From Dictyobacter vulcani (GTDB taxonomy: Bacteria > Chloroflexota > Ktedonobacteria > Ktedonobacterales > Ktedonobacteraceae), in NCBI RefSeq assembly GCF_008974265.1, contig NZ_BKZW01000005.1, positions 143,823 to 207,822 on the forward strand: a DNA stretch of 64,000 nucleotides, written 5' to 3'. The translations under genes were made by a program, and so were the position numbers. The notes beneath the pieces were generated by a model. That model was not told the origin of the DNA, searched no databases, and saw only the letters and a program-made list of their open reading frames with translations. Positions 46,303 through 57,816 of this stretch are shown here, one piece after another; the stretch's first letter is position 1, and the number at the start of each line of letters is the position of its first letter.

Positions 46303-49211
46303 ATGGATCCACCACAGCAGAGGAATATCTTGATCATTGATGACAACCTGGAGGATCGTGTGGCGATACGCCGTTACCTCTTAAAGGATTGGAGGATCAG
46401 GTTTACCATTCACGAGGCAAGCAATGGGCGTCAGGGGTTGTCGCAGTGTCAGAGCCTTCAGTTGGACTGTGTGCTCTTAGATTACAACTTACCCGATATG
46501 ACTGGTACTGCATTTCTTGATCATCTGCGTATCAAGCCCGATCAACCTTTTTTGCCTGTTGTTGTCTTGACGGGGGTGGCAGCGAAACGATCGCGGTGCA
46601 GTCGATGAAACGTGGTGCCCAGGATTACCTCATTAAAGAGCAACTCACGCCAGAACTTCTGCACTATGCGATCACCAATGCGATCGAAAAAATGTCGATG
46701 TCGCGGCAGATGGAAGAGCAGCGGCTTGAACTGGCGCGTCAGCATCGTGCCTTCCAGATGCTGGCGGAGAACGCACCAGACATTATTGCGCGTTTCGATT
46801 CAGACTTGCGGTATTTGTATGTTAATCCGGCCATAACGCAGGCAACGGGGTTCGCGGCGGAGAGCTTTGTGGGGAAAAGCAATCGTGAGGCAGGGATGCC
46901 AGAAGATCTCTGTACCATCTGGGATGAATGCCTGAGAGAGGTGTTCGCAACAGGACAATTTAAGCAACTCGACTATATTTTCCCCTCCCCTTCAGGAGAA
47001 CGTTTCTACCAGTCGCGTCTCGCTCCCGAGTTTAATGCTGAGCGGCAGGTGATCTCGGTCCTCAATATCAGTCGTGATGTCACCGATCTTAAGCGTACTG
47101 AAATGGCTTTGCGCGAGAGTGAAGCGCGCTTGCGCATGGCGTTTTCCGTCGCCAAAATGGGAACCTGGGATTGGGATATTAGCACCGGAAACCTGCGCTG
47201 GTCTGAGGAGCACGAAACAATATTAGGTCTGCCAGCAGGAACCTTTGGGGGGACCTACGATGCTTTTCTCGCTCTGGTTTATCCCGATGACGTTGCCAAT
47301 ATTGCCAAAAAGATCCAGCAAGCACTGGACCAGCATACAGAGTACCAGATTGATTTTAGGATGTATGGTGCGGATGACAAGCTTCATTGGACCACTGGCC
47401 GTGGCAAGGCACCTATAATGATGTCGGTCGTCCCACACGCATGCTTGGTATTGTACAGGATATTACAGAACATAAACTGGCAGAGCAACAGGCCATCCAG
47501 CATGCAAATGATCTTGATGTCCTTATTGATGCGATCAATGATAGCCTCTTCCTCTTTGATGCGGATGGAAAGGTGCTACGGTTGAATCGAGCGGCTCGGG
47601 AACTCCTGGATGTTCCAGGAGGAGAACCGGATGAGCAGTTATTCCTTCAGCAGATTTCCGTCTTCGATGAACATGGATTACCGCTGTCACTGGCACAGCG
47701 GCCAACTGCACGCGTCCTTCGGGGAGAGCACCTGGGGGGCCAAATCCGGCGGAAGTTCGCATGCGTCGCTCGGATGGACGTGAGCTTCAATTAAGCGTAA
47801 CCGGAACTCCGCTTCGGAATGATGAGGGAACCCTTACTGGTGCTATTATGGTGGCGCGTGATGTAACAATGCGTCGTCAGTTAGAGCAACGCACCCATAC
47901 CGCATTGGAAGCCCTCCTTTTGATGGCCGAAAACCTGGTCTCGCTTGCGGGATCCAGTGAGACCGTTCCCCATTCCTTGCTGTATCATCTGGCCGATTTA
48001 ACGGCTCGTGTGTTGAATGGGAAAGATGTGGTGCTGGCTGTATTGGCGTTTGCGACCGATCAAATCGAATTCGTTGTGCAAACGAGCGAACGTGTTCCCC
48101 TGCAAAATTTGCAACCTGGAACGCGACTCTCTGTCACCTTTTCTGCTTCACGGTTACTCAATCAGCTTTCTGCGGGCAATGCTGTTTCCTTTGATATGAT
48201 TGGGTTACGCCCGAGTGAACGCCCCGGGGGACAGGCGCTGTTGATACCCCTGCGTCTGCGTGGTGTACTTATTGGTGTCATGGCTCTTGCTCCACATGAT
48301 CCTCAGCACCGCTATCTTGCTGACGAACTCACGCTGGCAGAAGCTGTGGGAAAATTAGTTGCCCTGGTTATTGAGCGGGACCGTCTGTTACGGGAGCGGG
48401 AAGAGGCGGTTGCCAGTGAACGTGTTGCGCGTGAAACCAGTCAGCAGATGGATGATTTTATTGGCATTGTGAGTCATGAACTGAAAACACCATTAACCTC
48501 GTTACGTGGAAATATCCAGATTGCCAAACGGCAATTGACCCATCTTATCCCTCAGAGCGATGATCAAACCATCCAGATGATCACGATGGTTCAAGGGTTA
48601 CTTGATCGTGCTGAGCGGCAAGTGATGGCCCAGAATCGTCTGGTTAATGATCTGGTTGATGTGACGCGTATTCGCATGGATAAACTGGAATTGCAACTTA
48701 CTTCCTGTGATCTGCACCAGATTGTAGAGGAGACCGTAGAAGACCAGCGCCGCCTCACTATGAACCGTACGATCCATGTTGTTGGTTATAAGCAGGAAGT
48801 GATGGTACTGGCGGATCCGCAGCGTGTCGGGCAAGTGATCAACAATTATCTGTCCAATGCCCTCAAATATTCAGCTGAACAGACACCTGTAGAGGTCCAA
48901 CTTGAGATACAGGGATCCATGGTGCGCATCGCCGTTCGTGATGAAGGGCCAGGACTCTCTCAAGAGGTGCAGCAGCATATCTGGGAACGGTTTTATCGTG
49001 CCCCTGGCGTTAAGGTGAAAAGTGGCACTGGCGTGGGATTGGGGCTTGGACTACATATTTGTCGCACGATTATTGAGCAGCAAGGCGGAACCGTGGCGTG
49101 CAGAGTATCGTGGGTCAGGGATCAACCTTCTGGTTCACGTTACCACTGGTGGCTGCCAGCGGCAATGGACAACACGATGGAAACTATACGTCTGCATCAT
49201 TTCCTGGGTGA
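46303..49211 (+). pseudogene. Hybrid sensor: receiver - PAS repeats - GAF-like - histidine kinase, four frameshifts
   Basis: ATG 46303 follows GGAGGCGGAG. Domains in order across frames are as follows. The receiver has ILIIDDNLEDR, phospho-Asp in VLLDYNLPDMTG and Lys in DYLIK. Next come two to three PAS/PAC units (FQMLAENAPDIIARFD; VFSVAKMGTWDWDI-like; DVLIDAINDSLFLFD) and a GAF-like segment. HisKA has its H-box in FIGIVSHELKTPL, and the HATPase has NYLSNALKYS, DEGPGL and GTGVGLGLGLHI. Coherent reading changes frame near 46575, 47405, 47750 and 49100; each needs one extra base, two of them in G runs. The restored end is TGA at 49209-49211. An N-terminal receiver on a kinase implies input from another sensor kinase. 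Confidence 0.82.
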
Positions 49212-49858
49212 TAGTGCGCAATCCTTCTTTACGCGTCAGGCCCGTGGGCACGGCGGGAATATTTGGAGACGAGCAACAGGGGTCCGGTCACAGGAACATT
49301 TCCTCTACCACGCACAGAGAGGCGGCACACCAGAAATATGAGCAGCCGGGCCACCGGCTCACTTTTCCCTATATTATTGGGATTGCCCAGAGCAGGCACA
49401 ACGCTTTCATACCGCACTTGATTCTTTTATAAATGTTATGTTACTATTATGTGTGTATTCAGATAAATAACGTATGTGATTTATTTATCTGTAGCGAACA
49501 TCGAGTGTCAACACTGAGTTGACGTTTCTCCTGCAAATATGCCTGCTTCATGCTAAAAGGACAAAGGTGACCGACGTACATAGCACACGATCAGGTCAGG
49601 AGAAATATCATTCAGTGACGAATTGATGGCACCTGGACTCATTGGAAACGTACCTGTTGGAAAATGCAAATTACGGTTAAGGAGCTTCAAACGACAATTC
49701 ACGTTATCATCGCATGATCACAGGGAGTGCCAGAATACCTCTTATACATATCAAAAAATCGTATGTGACCACATGTATATATCTTCTATCCATGCGTGCC
49801 GCTACATCTCCACAGGTGCATTTCTGTCGTTTGCTGGAACAAGGAGGAGACAGCAATC
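49212..49858. other. Non-coding stretch with a 92-bp repeat
   Basis: About 650 bp between the sensor kinase and the GH92 remnant. 49694-49785 is repeated at 53689-53780. The rest is AT-rich, with no ORF or RNA that I can support. Confidence 0.45.
49694..49785 (+). repeat. 92-bp direct repeat, copy 1
   Basis: From ACAATTCACG to TATATATCTT. A core of about 60 bp (GATCACAGGGAGTGCCAGAA, TACCTCTTATACATATCAAA) is identical at 53708-53752, with small differences outside. Confidence 0.8.
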
Positions 49859-51295
49859 ATGCACGCTCAACGTACAAAATGTACTGTTACCAGTATCATG
49901 GTCATCCTGACCACGCTGTTTACACTCTGCCTGACCATACCCGCAGGCCATGTGCAGGCGGCCCCCGCTCCATCGACACCTCCACAGGATCTTGCTCACT
50001 TAGTTGACCCATTCACCGCGACTGGTTCCTCGACCAATGGACCCGCAGGTTGGAATGGCCGGAAATGATGATCTTGGTACGATGTCTGCCTGGGATGTCT
50101 GGGCGAATCTGGGTATGTTCCGGAGACACCTGGTACCGCCAATCTGGCGCTGGCAAGTCCCCAGTTTCCAGATATCACGATCACACGTCCAACCGGTCAG
50201 AAGATCTCCATTCAAGCGCCAGGGATCACAGATAGCAATTATTATGTGCAGAGCCTGAAGGTCAATGGCGCGAGCAGCACTCATCCCTGGCTGCCCGAGT
50301 CGTTCATCGCTAATGGAGGCACGCTGCAATACACTGTCGGGAGTACGCCAAACACAACCTGGGGAAGTAGCGCTGCCGATGCACCGCCTTCGTATCATTA
50401 TGGTGAAATCCCAACGCTTGTCTCACTCAATCCTGGACGCATCACCGTCGCACCGGGCGCGCAGGTACAGGCCAGCATCACGGCCCAGAATATCAGTAAC
50501 GCTGCAACAACCGTCCAATGGAGCGCAACGCCGCCAGCAGGATTGACCCTTACTCCTGCCTCTGGAAGCTTCACTGTCGCGGCCAACAGCAATGCGCAGC
50601 AGTCCTTTACTATCGCGGCTGGCGCGAATATGGCCGAAGGGGTCTACAGTATTCCGCTCACCGCCCAGACCAGTACAGGCGTAAAATTGCCGATCTCTGC
50701 CCTCACCGTGGTGGTGGCAAAGCCAGGAAACCTGCTGGGACTCTTCAATAACGCAGGTATCTCTAATGATGGGCAGGGAAATGCTGATTTTGATGGTGAT
50801 GGCTATAGCTATTCCGCGCAGCAACTTGCTGCGTCCGGCTACAAGCCGGGTGCGACCGTGACCGTCAATGGTACCCAATACCTGTGGCCCAATGTCGCTC
50901 CTGCAACCTTTGACAATGTGCAGGTAGCTGGACAAACCATTCAAACGCCAGACGCGAAGGCTGGAGCAACCCATCTGACCTTCCTTGGCAGCGCCACGAA
51001 TGGACCGTCCTCGGGCAACGTCACGATCACCTATACCGATGGGAGTACCCAGACTGCTCAACTTGGCTTCAGCGACTGGACCCTTGGCGCGGGCAATTCG
51101 CAACCATCATACGGTAATGTCGTGGCCGTCAAAACCTCTTATCGTAACGCTGGATCCGGTCAGGATCAGGTGGGAACCTATGTCTTTGCATCTGCGCCGA
51201 TCGCGCTGAATGCGAGCAAGCAGGTCGCCAGCATAACCTTCCCATCTTCAGTCGATCAGGGAGCACTGCACATCTTCGCCCTGACCGTTTCCTAG
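49859..51295 (+). pseudogene. Secreted GH92 alpha-mannosidase with its catalytic core deleted
   Basis: ATG 49859 follows AAGGAGGAGA. A signal peptide (TSIMVILTTLFTLCLTIPAG, ending VQAA) and the GH92 N-terminal motif LAHLVDPFTATGS are present. About 20 residues later, in another frame, the sequence jumps to the family's C-terminal motif GNDDLGTMSAWDVWANLGMF. A second shift leads to PETPGTANLALASPQF and then a long open frame with a NEW3-type Ig domain (about LVSLNPGRITVAPGAQVQA) and a C-terminal carbohydrate-binding-like domain ending at 51295. The central several hundred residues of a normal GH92, including most of the active site, are absent near 50045-50060. The remnant cannot be catalytically active. 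Confidence 0.8.
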
Positions 51296-51328
51296 TCCGT
51301 TCCCTACAACTCGTCCAGAGAGACGCGG

Positions 51329-52842
51329 TCACCTTTCTTTGAAGAGCAGGCGCGCTGGTTTAACAACTGGCGCGCCTCTTTCTAATCCGGCTTCTTGCTG
51401 AATAACGGCTCTTAACCTCTGTGCTCCCCACTCAATCTCCTCGAGTGAGAGTCCACCATACCCAAGCAGGAGACCTTGCCGATCGGGAATATGCATATAA
51501 CAGGCTTCAATGTTCGTGACGATAACCCTGTGTGTCTGAGCCTCACGAATGATGCGAGCTACAGAGAGGGTGGCATTCAGTTCGAGATAGGTATGCAAGC
51601 CTGCCTCTAATCCTTTTAGCGCTGCAAGATGAGCTACAGGTGCCAGCGTTTCATGCAGGCGTGCGCGGCATTGAGCATAGTGCTGCCTCATGCGGCGAAT
51701 ATGTCGTTCCAGATAGCCCTCGGTGAGAAACAGCGTGAGTGCTTGCTGGACTGGCCAGGATACATGGTAGTCGGTGAGCATACTATATTGTTTGACACGC
51801 TGTAGCAAGCGGCGCGGAGCAACAAGGTACCCACAGCGCAATGCTGGCGTCACCACCTTTGAGAATGTCCCAAGATAGGCTACTGACGCCCGTTGATCCA
51901 GGGAGGCAAGCGCAGGCAGGGGCGGGGCATTGAAGCGAAATTCGCTATCATAATCATCTTCAATCAGCAGCACATCGTTTGCTTGTGCCCAATCTAAGAG
52001 CGCAAGTCGCCGCTGTAACGATAGACGTGAGCCAAGTGGATACTGATGAGAGGGGGTGAGATAGATGGCGAGTGGGGCATCTTTACCGGTTGGGAGCGCA
52101 TCAACTTGAAGTCCATCTTCATCTACTGCGATCGGCAACACTTGCATGCCAGCGGCGAGCAATTGCCAGCGTGCCTGTGGATATCCCGGCTCCTCGATGG
52201 CAATGCGATCACCGGCAACCAGACAGGAACGAATGAGCAGATCCAGCGTGCGTGCCGATCCCGTGGTAATCAGCACCTCATCCGGCGTACAGACGATGCC
52301 CCGTGAACGTCCCAGATATGCCGCGATAGCTGCGCGCAACGCCAGTTCTCCCTCCGAGGAACTATAATCTGTGGGTGGTGGACATTGAGCCGTCTTTCTC
52401 CAGACCGTCTGCCACCAATCGCGAGACTCCTGGGGGATGGTGGTCATCCCTGGACGAAAGGTGATGGTTCGCGCCAGCACAGGTCCTTCATCAACAAGTT
52501 GTACAGGCATAGGACGGAGCCAGCGTGGTGCTGAAGATGATGTAGAAACAGTGGTTTGAGATGGCAGGACAAGATCTGGACTGACATAGGTTCCGGCCCA
52601 TGCCTGCCAATGAGGTATCCTTCTGCAAGCAGGTGGTCATACGCTGTTGCGGTAACCGTTCGTGAGACACCGAGGCTCGTTGCCAGGTGACGTGTTGAGG
52701 GAACTGGACTGCCTGCCGGCAGACGCCCGTCCCGAATGGCCTGACGGAATTGCGTCACGAGTTGTTGCGTCAATGGTGTTGAGGCCTGTGGATCAAGTGT
52801 AATCGGAATGGCAAGTTCGCTGCGCGCCCGTTGCTGTTTCAT
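51329..52842 (-). pseudogene. MocR-type PLP-dependent GntR regulator, one frameshift
   Basis: ATG 52842 with AGGGGG upstream. The N-terminal GntR winged helix has TPLTQQLVTQFRQAIRDGRL and STRHLATSLGVSRTVTATAY. After GYLIGRHG the frame must shift near 52597 (one base missing after CATGGG) to read AGTYVSPDLVL and then the aminotransferase-like domain: TTGSARTLDLL, DDYDSEF, the PLP Lys in GTFSKVVTPALRCGY. It is divergent from a LysE exporter, a usual MocR target arrangement. The spacer has AAGTGG/CCACTT half-sites near 52880-52907 that may be its operator. Confidence 0.85.
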
Positions 52843-53070
52843 AGTCCCCCTCAAAGTGGCCTTTTCTCTTTTCGATAAAGTGGCTATTTTAGCAATACCA
52901 CTTACACGATATCATAGATGCATATACTGATCAAGATTCGCCACAGAACGGAGGATATCGTGATTTATCGGCTCACTGTTGACCCTCAGAGTTCTGAGCA
53001 GTTTCGCGAGTATCGATAATGCAGTTCGACATAATCCCCTCCCCCCATACTTTCAGGAGTAATATTCCCT

Positions 53071-53689
53071 ATGCATTGGACACTGATCATCACAGCGATT
53101 GGGCTCGGTATTGCCTATGCCTCCGCGCCGGGTGCCGTTAATACCGAGGCCATCCGTCGTGGCGTTCTTTACGGTGGTCGCTCGGCACTACTGGTTGAAA
53201 CAGGATCTCTCATAGGTGACTCATTGTGGCGGTGCTCGCTTTGACTGGCACCACATTCCTCGCTCAACATCTCGCTTTTCGCATCGTGCTGGGTATTGTC
53301 GGAAGCATCTTTCTGCTCCATCTTGCATGGGTAGCGCTGCATACAGCATTCATTCCCCGCAAACAGGTAGTGGCCTCCCCTCATCTTCACGCGGGCATTT
53401 CGCCACAGGTGTCGTGTTTGGACTCGCCAACCCGGTCGGATTGGCTTTTTGGTCAGGGTTAGGAGGGAGTGTCGCCACATCTGGAGCAGTGGGCACGCAG
53501 TTTGAGCTCTTCTTTGTTGGTTTTTTTATCGGAGCAACCGCCTGGTGTATTGGCATTGCTACTCTCATTCAATGGGGAAAGCGGTGGGTACAGCCTGCAA
53601 CCTTTCGTTGGATCAATCTTCTCTGTGGTCTGGCCCTTGGCTACTTCGGCCTGAGCGTCCTTTGGACAACCCTACAGATATGGTTCTGA
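53071..53689 (+). pseudogene. LysE/RhtB family amino-acid exporter, two frameshifts
   Basis: ATG 53071, with CAGGAG upstream. Parts in three frames read MHWTLIITAIGLGIAYASAPGAVNTEAIRRG, DSLWAVLALTGTTFLAQHLAF and HFATGVVFGLANPVGLAFW...GKRWVQPATFRWINLLCGLALGYFGLSVL, each joined by one-base shifts near 53230 and 53390. The APGAVNTEAIRRG start and NPVGLAFW motif define the LysE/RhtB family of six-helix exporters for amino acids. Divergent from the MocR gene, which probably controls it. Confidence 0.82.
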
Positions 53690-53780
53690 CAATTCACGTC
53701 GTCAGTGCATGATCACAGGGAGTGCCAGAATACCTCTTATACATATCAAAAAAGCGTATGTAACCACATGGGTGTATCTT
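53689..53780 (+). repeat. 92-bp direct repeat, copy 2
   Basis: Matches 49694-49785. It begins at the LysE stop and ends inside the ClC stop codon, so the MocR/LysE/GH92 block (about 3.9 kb) is bracketed by direct repeats. Confidence 0.8.
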
Positions 53781-55345
53781 ATTCAGTTTGTTTAAATTTA
53801 GGCGAATGTGTTCTATTAGGAAGTTGACTTCTGAAAATGGTATTGTTTCCGAGAATTGTTATCGAAATGGATAAAGCAATCATGGCCGGTGCCAGAAGTG
53901 AAAGGTTACCGGTCATTTCAGCTAACATAACCATAACTGCAATAGGAGTATGGGCGACTGCTCCAAAGAGAGCCATCATGCCAACCACGACAAATGCGGC
54001 CGGCTGTTGCGGCATAAAGGGTAAGGAATGCATACTACTCCATAAAAAAGCCCCTAGAAAACCTCCAATCACCATCCCTGGTCCATGAGTTCCGCCTGCT
54101 CCACCAGAACCAATAGATAGGCCCGTAACGAGCATTTTGGCAAAAGGTAGAAGTAAGAGTACCCATAATGGAATCGTAAGTAAATATTTACTATCCATAA
54201 ACAATTGGACCCAGCCATAACTTATCCCTAGTACCTGCGGAAATACTAACCCAACGAAGCCCACGATCAGTCCACCAATTGCAGGCTTTATCCAGCGAGG
54301 TAGTTTGAGATGATGGAAAAGTTTGTTCATACCGTAAAAAGAACTGGCATAACAGATGCCTGTAAAGCCTGCGCATACACCGAGTATCGCATAATAGAGG
54401 AACTGGATAGGAGATTGTATCGGGGAATTTGTAGATTACCAAAAATAGGAGTGAAGCCAAAGAAAAAGCCATAGACGGTATATCCGATAGTTGAAGCAAT
54501 AATTGCAGGTATGAAGACCTCAATCTCTAGATCACGCAAGTAAAGAATTTCTGCTGCTAATAGCGCACCTCCGAGGGAGCTTTAAAAATTGCACCTATAC
54601 CCGCTCCCATACCAATAGTAACGGCAATGCGCCTATCCTCGGGAGACATATGAAATAATTTGCCTAAAATCGAACCTAAACCCGCCCCAATTTGGGCAAC
54701 TGGACCTTCTCGGCCGCTAGAGCCACCAGAACCAATCGTAATAGCCGATGCGACCAATTTTATGAGTGGTACGCGAGCCCCAATTATGCCGTTCTTATGA
54801 TGGATTGCATCAATAACCGCATCCGTTCCATGTCCTTCTGCATCAGGAGCAAATTTGAAAACAAGAAAGCCTGAAAGCAGACCACCCAGGACTGTAACCA
54901 CGGGTAAAAGCCATAGGTGAGCAATGGGCATTAGTTGGGAAATACCATCCCCATGCGCTTCAGGGGGTAAATATCCAACAATATTTTTCAAGAAAAGATT
55001 AGTAAATATGCTGATAGCATAGGAAAGCGTTGCCGCCCCTAATCCTGAAGAGATACCTATTAAACCACCAAATAATAGCCACTTTGCTAAGAAACGCGTA
55101 CTTTCCAGGCCGCTTATACCTGGTACAGCGGGTTGGAAGATCTCTCTCCAATGGAAAGGAGGAGTCTTTTGTATGGCATTATTTCTTTCGGTATGTGTCT
55201 GTGTTTCTACTTCTTGATCTTGCAAGGTTTGACTTTCATCTTGCTGGTCTTGAGCAGTTTGATCCCTGGTTTGGTCATGTTCTACAATATCAGCGATCTC
55301 GGAATGTTGTTTATCCTGAGATCTGCCAGACTTTCGAGCTTGCAT
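53779..55345 (-). pseudogene. ClC-family chloride channel/transporter, two frameshifts
   Basis: ATG 55345 with AAGGA upstream. A Gln/Asp-rich cytoplasmic lead of about 65 residues precedes the ClC core: GSGGSSGREGPVAQIGAG (anion site, gating Glu in GREGP) and GMGAGIGAIFKAP. One base is missing near 54580 (CCCTCGG, before GGALLAAEILYLRDLE) and another near 54415. The last frame has GLSIGSGGAGGTHGPGMVIGG and AHTPIAVMVMLAEMTG. All ClC signature regions are present across frames. No CBS domains follow. Confidence 0.85.
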
Positions 55346-55911
55346 CTATGCATTCCTTTTCTGTTGTTAAGCTCTATTAATCAAAGTGGTAACGCACATC
55401 AGAAATCCTCTAGCTGCCTGAAACTGTAATGCTTAAATCATTGTAGTTTGACATACCTGCGTTACAACTTACTGGTTTGAAATCTGCCCGTTGAGCTTCT
55501 TGTGTTTTTCCTCTTTGATTGATGCCATAAACAAATATAATATTCTGGCATTTCGTAAATTGAGCTAAATACCCAATTTGTATAAGTATAAGCCCAGGTA
55601 TTATCCCCGTCAAGTACCAATAAACTTATAAAGCTTTTAATATCAATAGAGTCAAACTATATTATTAAAAATACTTTTAAAATTATCCATATCGTTAATA
55701 TTTAATTAATAATATGAAGCTGTAAAAATACAAAAAAACCGCAAAAATATATTTATTACCGATCAAAATTCGTCATGAGCCAGGTAATCTGACGATATAG
55801 TAAGGAAGGGTAGTAATAAGCATACTAGCCCTTCCACTCATGAGTATTTTGTTTCCCCTTCTCTGCTCATCAAATTCAAATGAATATGTCAATAGGTATC
55901 AAAAGATAGTT
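55346..55911. other. AT-rich intergenic region
   Basis: 565 bp with A/T runs. A weak inverted repeat GGAAGGG/CCCTTCC at 55804-55835 lies beyond the radical SAM stop and may be its terminator. A 67-codon frame at 55410-55613 has only a TTG start without ribosome site and is not called. Confidence 0.4.
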
Positions 55912-57416
55912 TTACAAAACTAAAGAGTGCTCTTCAGTCACTTCATGGATAATGAATGGTTCTTCATAGGCGAGCAGGCGCAGAGCCTCGAGTCGAAGTG
56001 CTTCAGGAATAAGTGCCTGGTAGATATTGCAATTAGGCGATTTTATATCATAGCGACCAGTGATTCTATAGGTTAAGAGTGGACAACCGCCGGCGCACCA
56101 GTTGCGCCAATTGCATTGCTGGCATCCCTGTTTCTGCTCAACTGGCAGATTTTGAATGCCTGTAAGATCTGTTTTCAATATCTGCAATGGATCATCTTCA
56201 TCTATTGTCGTGATGGTATGTTTGATATCTGCCTGGCATTTAGCAACTCCTCCATGCTGATCAATCACCAGATAGTTACGCCCTACTCCACATGTCTGTT
56301 GGTGAGAATGTGTAAGATCAGCTTTATCGATCAGGGAATTTAGCAGGCTTTGTCTTGGAAGGCGTTGCTCAATGAACGCAAACACGTTCTGCATGGTCGT
56401 GATCATTTGAGCATCAGAAAATTGCAGATTATTGGAGGATGGTGAGCATTCATTGTCGCGATAATAGCTGAGAGAGAAAGAAAGATTATACTGTAGAATG
56501 TATGCCATCAGGTCACTCAGGCCGGCTAGATTGTGCTGTGAGACGGTAACAAGGATATGGGGAGTTACTTCGTTTGCCAGTAAGCGTGTGATGGTTCGGT
56601 CGACAAACTTGAATGAGCCTTTCCCATTGCTAAAGGAACGCTGGCTATCGTGTGCAGCACCAATACCGTCAAGGGAGATTGAGACAGCGATCTTCCGTTT
56701 TTTTAGTTGTTCGATCATGCGTTGTGACAAAAAGACGCCATTGCTAAGCAAATGGGCATCAAGTTCGATATTATGAAAGCGGGCCTGATCAATAGCATAG
56801 TCATGTATAGCGAAAATGCTCTCGGCTTGTAAGGATGCCTCACCACCAGCATATTTGAGCATAATATGTTTGAACCCCTGTTTTAAGGCTGAGCGAAAGA
56901 TGGCATCAACAGATTTTCTGGCTGTATCATCAGCCATAATCTCATTTGTTTTACTGATATAGCAGTAATTGCAGCGTAGATTGCACGCATTGGTCACATG
57001 AAGCCAGACCGCAAGCGTCTCTTCTTGCTTCCGATTATTAGTCGCAGAAAGCTGGGTATCCTGGAGAAACCCTGAATTATAAAGCAGTGCCGCAAATTGC
57101 TCTATGGCCGTTAAAGATTCTATGAAAGTGGCCTCAGCGACCTCAGAAGGAGTATTCCCATCGCGGAATTTTTCTAACACAAAGAAAGCATGGGCATCCA
57201 GAACTGCCAGGCGCCCGAGCCTAGCGGGTTGCAAACAAGCCACTTTCCATCCTGGCATGGTCGTATATAAAGTGATGAGGAAAGTTTTAATGTACGATGG
57301 CGAATAGTGTGAGCTTCTTCTGTGGACGGAAGCAGACCAGGGGCGACGCGTATCGGGGCTGTACAATCATTTGCTCGTATTGGAGATATGACCGACCTAT
57401 CCATCCAAATTTTCAT
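55912..57416 (-). pseudogene. Radical SAM/SPASM enzyme, peptide-maturase type, one frameshift near the start
   Basis: Catalytic part: CNLRCNYC (the CxxxCxxC [4Fe-4S] site), KYAGGEA, SLDGIG, then a SPASM domain with CGVGRN, KCQAD and CQQCNWRNWCAGGCPLL cysteines. The longest single frame begins at TTG 57366 without ribosome site. A better start is ATG 57416 with TAGGAA 8 nt upstream: its frame reads LKLSSSLYIRPCQDGKWLVCNPLGSG and must shift near 57211-57222 (GGG run) to continue RLAVLDAHAFFVLEKF, an N-terminal recognition-like region. One base is missing. SPASM radical SAM proteins modify ribosomal peptides or mature sulfatases. No sulfatase is nearby, so a peptide substrate is favoured. Confidence 0.83.
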
Positions 57417-57816
57417 TTGATATTCCTATCTATGCTTATTCTCAACTTTGGAAAATGAGCGCCTGTGTTGATCGACGAACTATTAAATTACCTGTAACTA
57501 TGTCGGTACTTCTTTCACGATCCAACATCGTGATGTTTCACATACCGTTAGGGTAGCATCAACACAATATTAATATATCCAGATCTGCTAAGTCCTGTGA
57601 AACCCGCCTGGAATTTTTGGCTCGACAGAGTGATGAGGCCTGAATAGATACTTCTATTGTAACTATGCCGCATATTATCCATCGAGGACAGGAGTAAGAG
57701 ATTGCTTTACGTCTAGTTGGCAATCTTTCAGCTCATATTCTATTTTGTGAATATGAGCTTCAAAAGCTTAAAGATCAGAAGCTTGTATGAAATGGAAGAT
57801 ACGTAATGATTGGGTG
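57417..57816. other. Intergenic region with two tiny minus-strand frames
   Basis: 400 bp between the STAND operon and the radical SAM gene. On the minus strand, a 28-codon frame (57442-57528) ends 25 bp before the maturase start, and a 44-codon frame lies further up. Neither has a good ribosome site. The hairpin at 57730-57759 terminates the upstream operon. Confidence 0.35.
57730..57759 (-). terminator. Hairpin after the SIR2-TIR/STAND operon
   Basis: Perfect 11-bp arms AGCTCATATTC and GAATATGAGCT around 8 nt, about 58 bp beyond the last stop of the operon. Confidence 0.6.

Noticed and set aside
55410..55613. 67-codon minus-strand frame
   Set aside because: TTG start without ribosome site in AT-rich spacer, no recognisable features.
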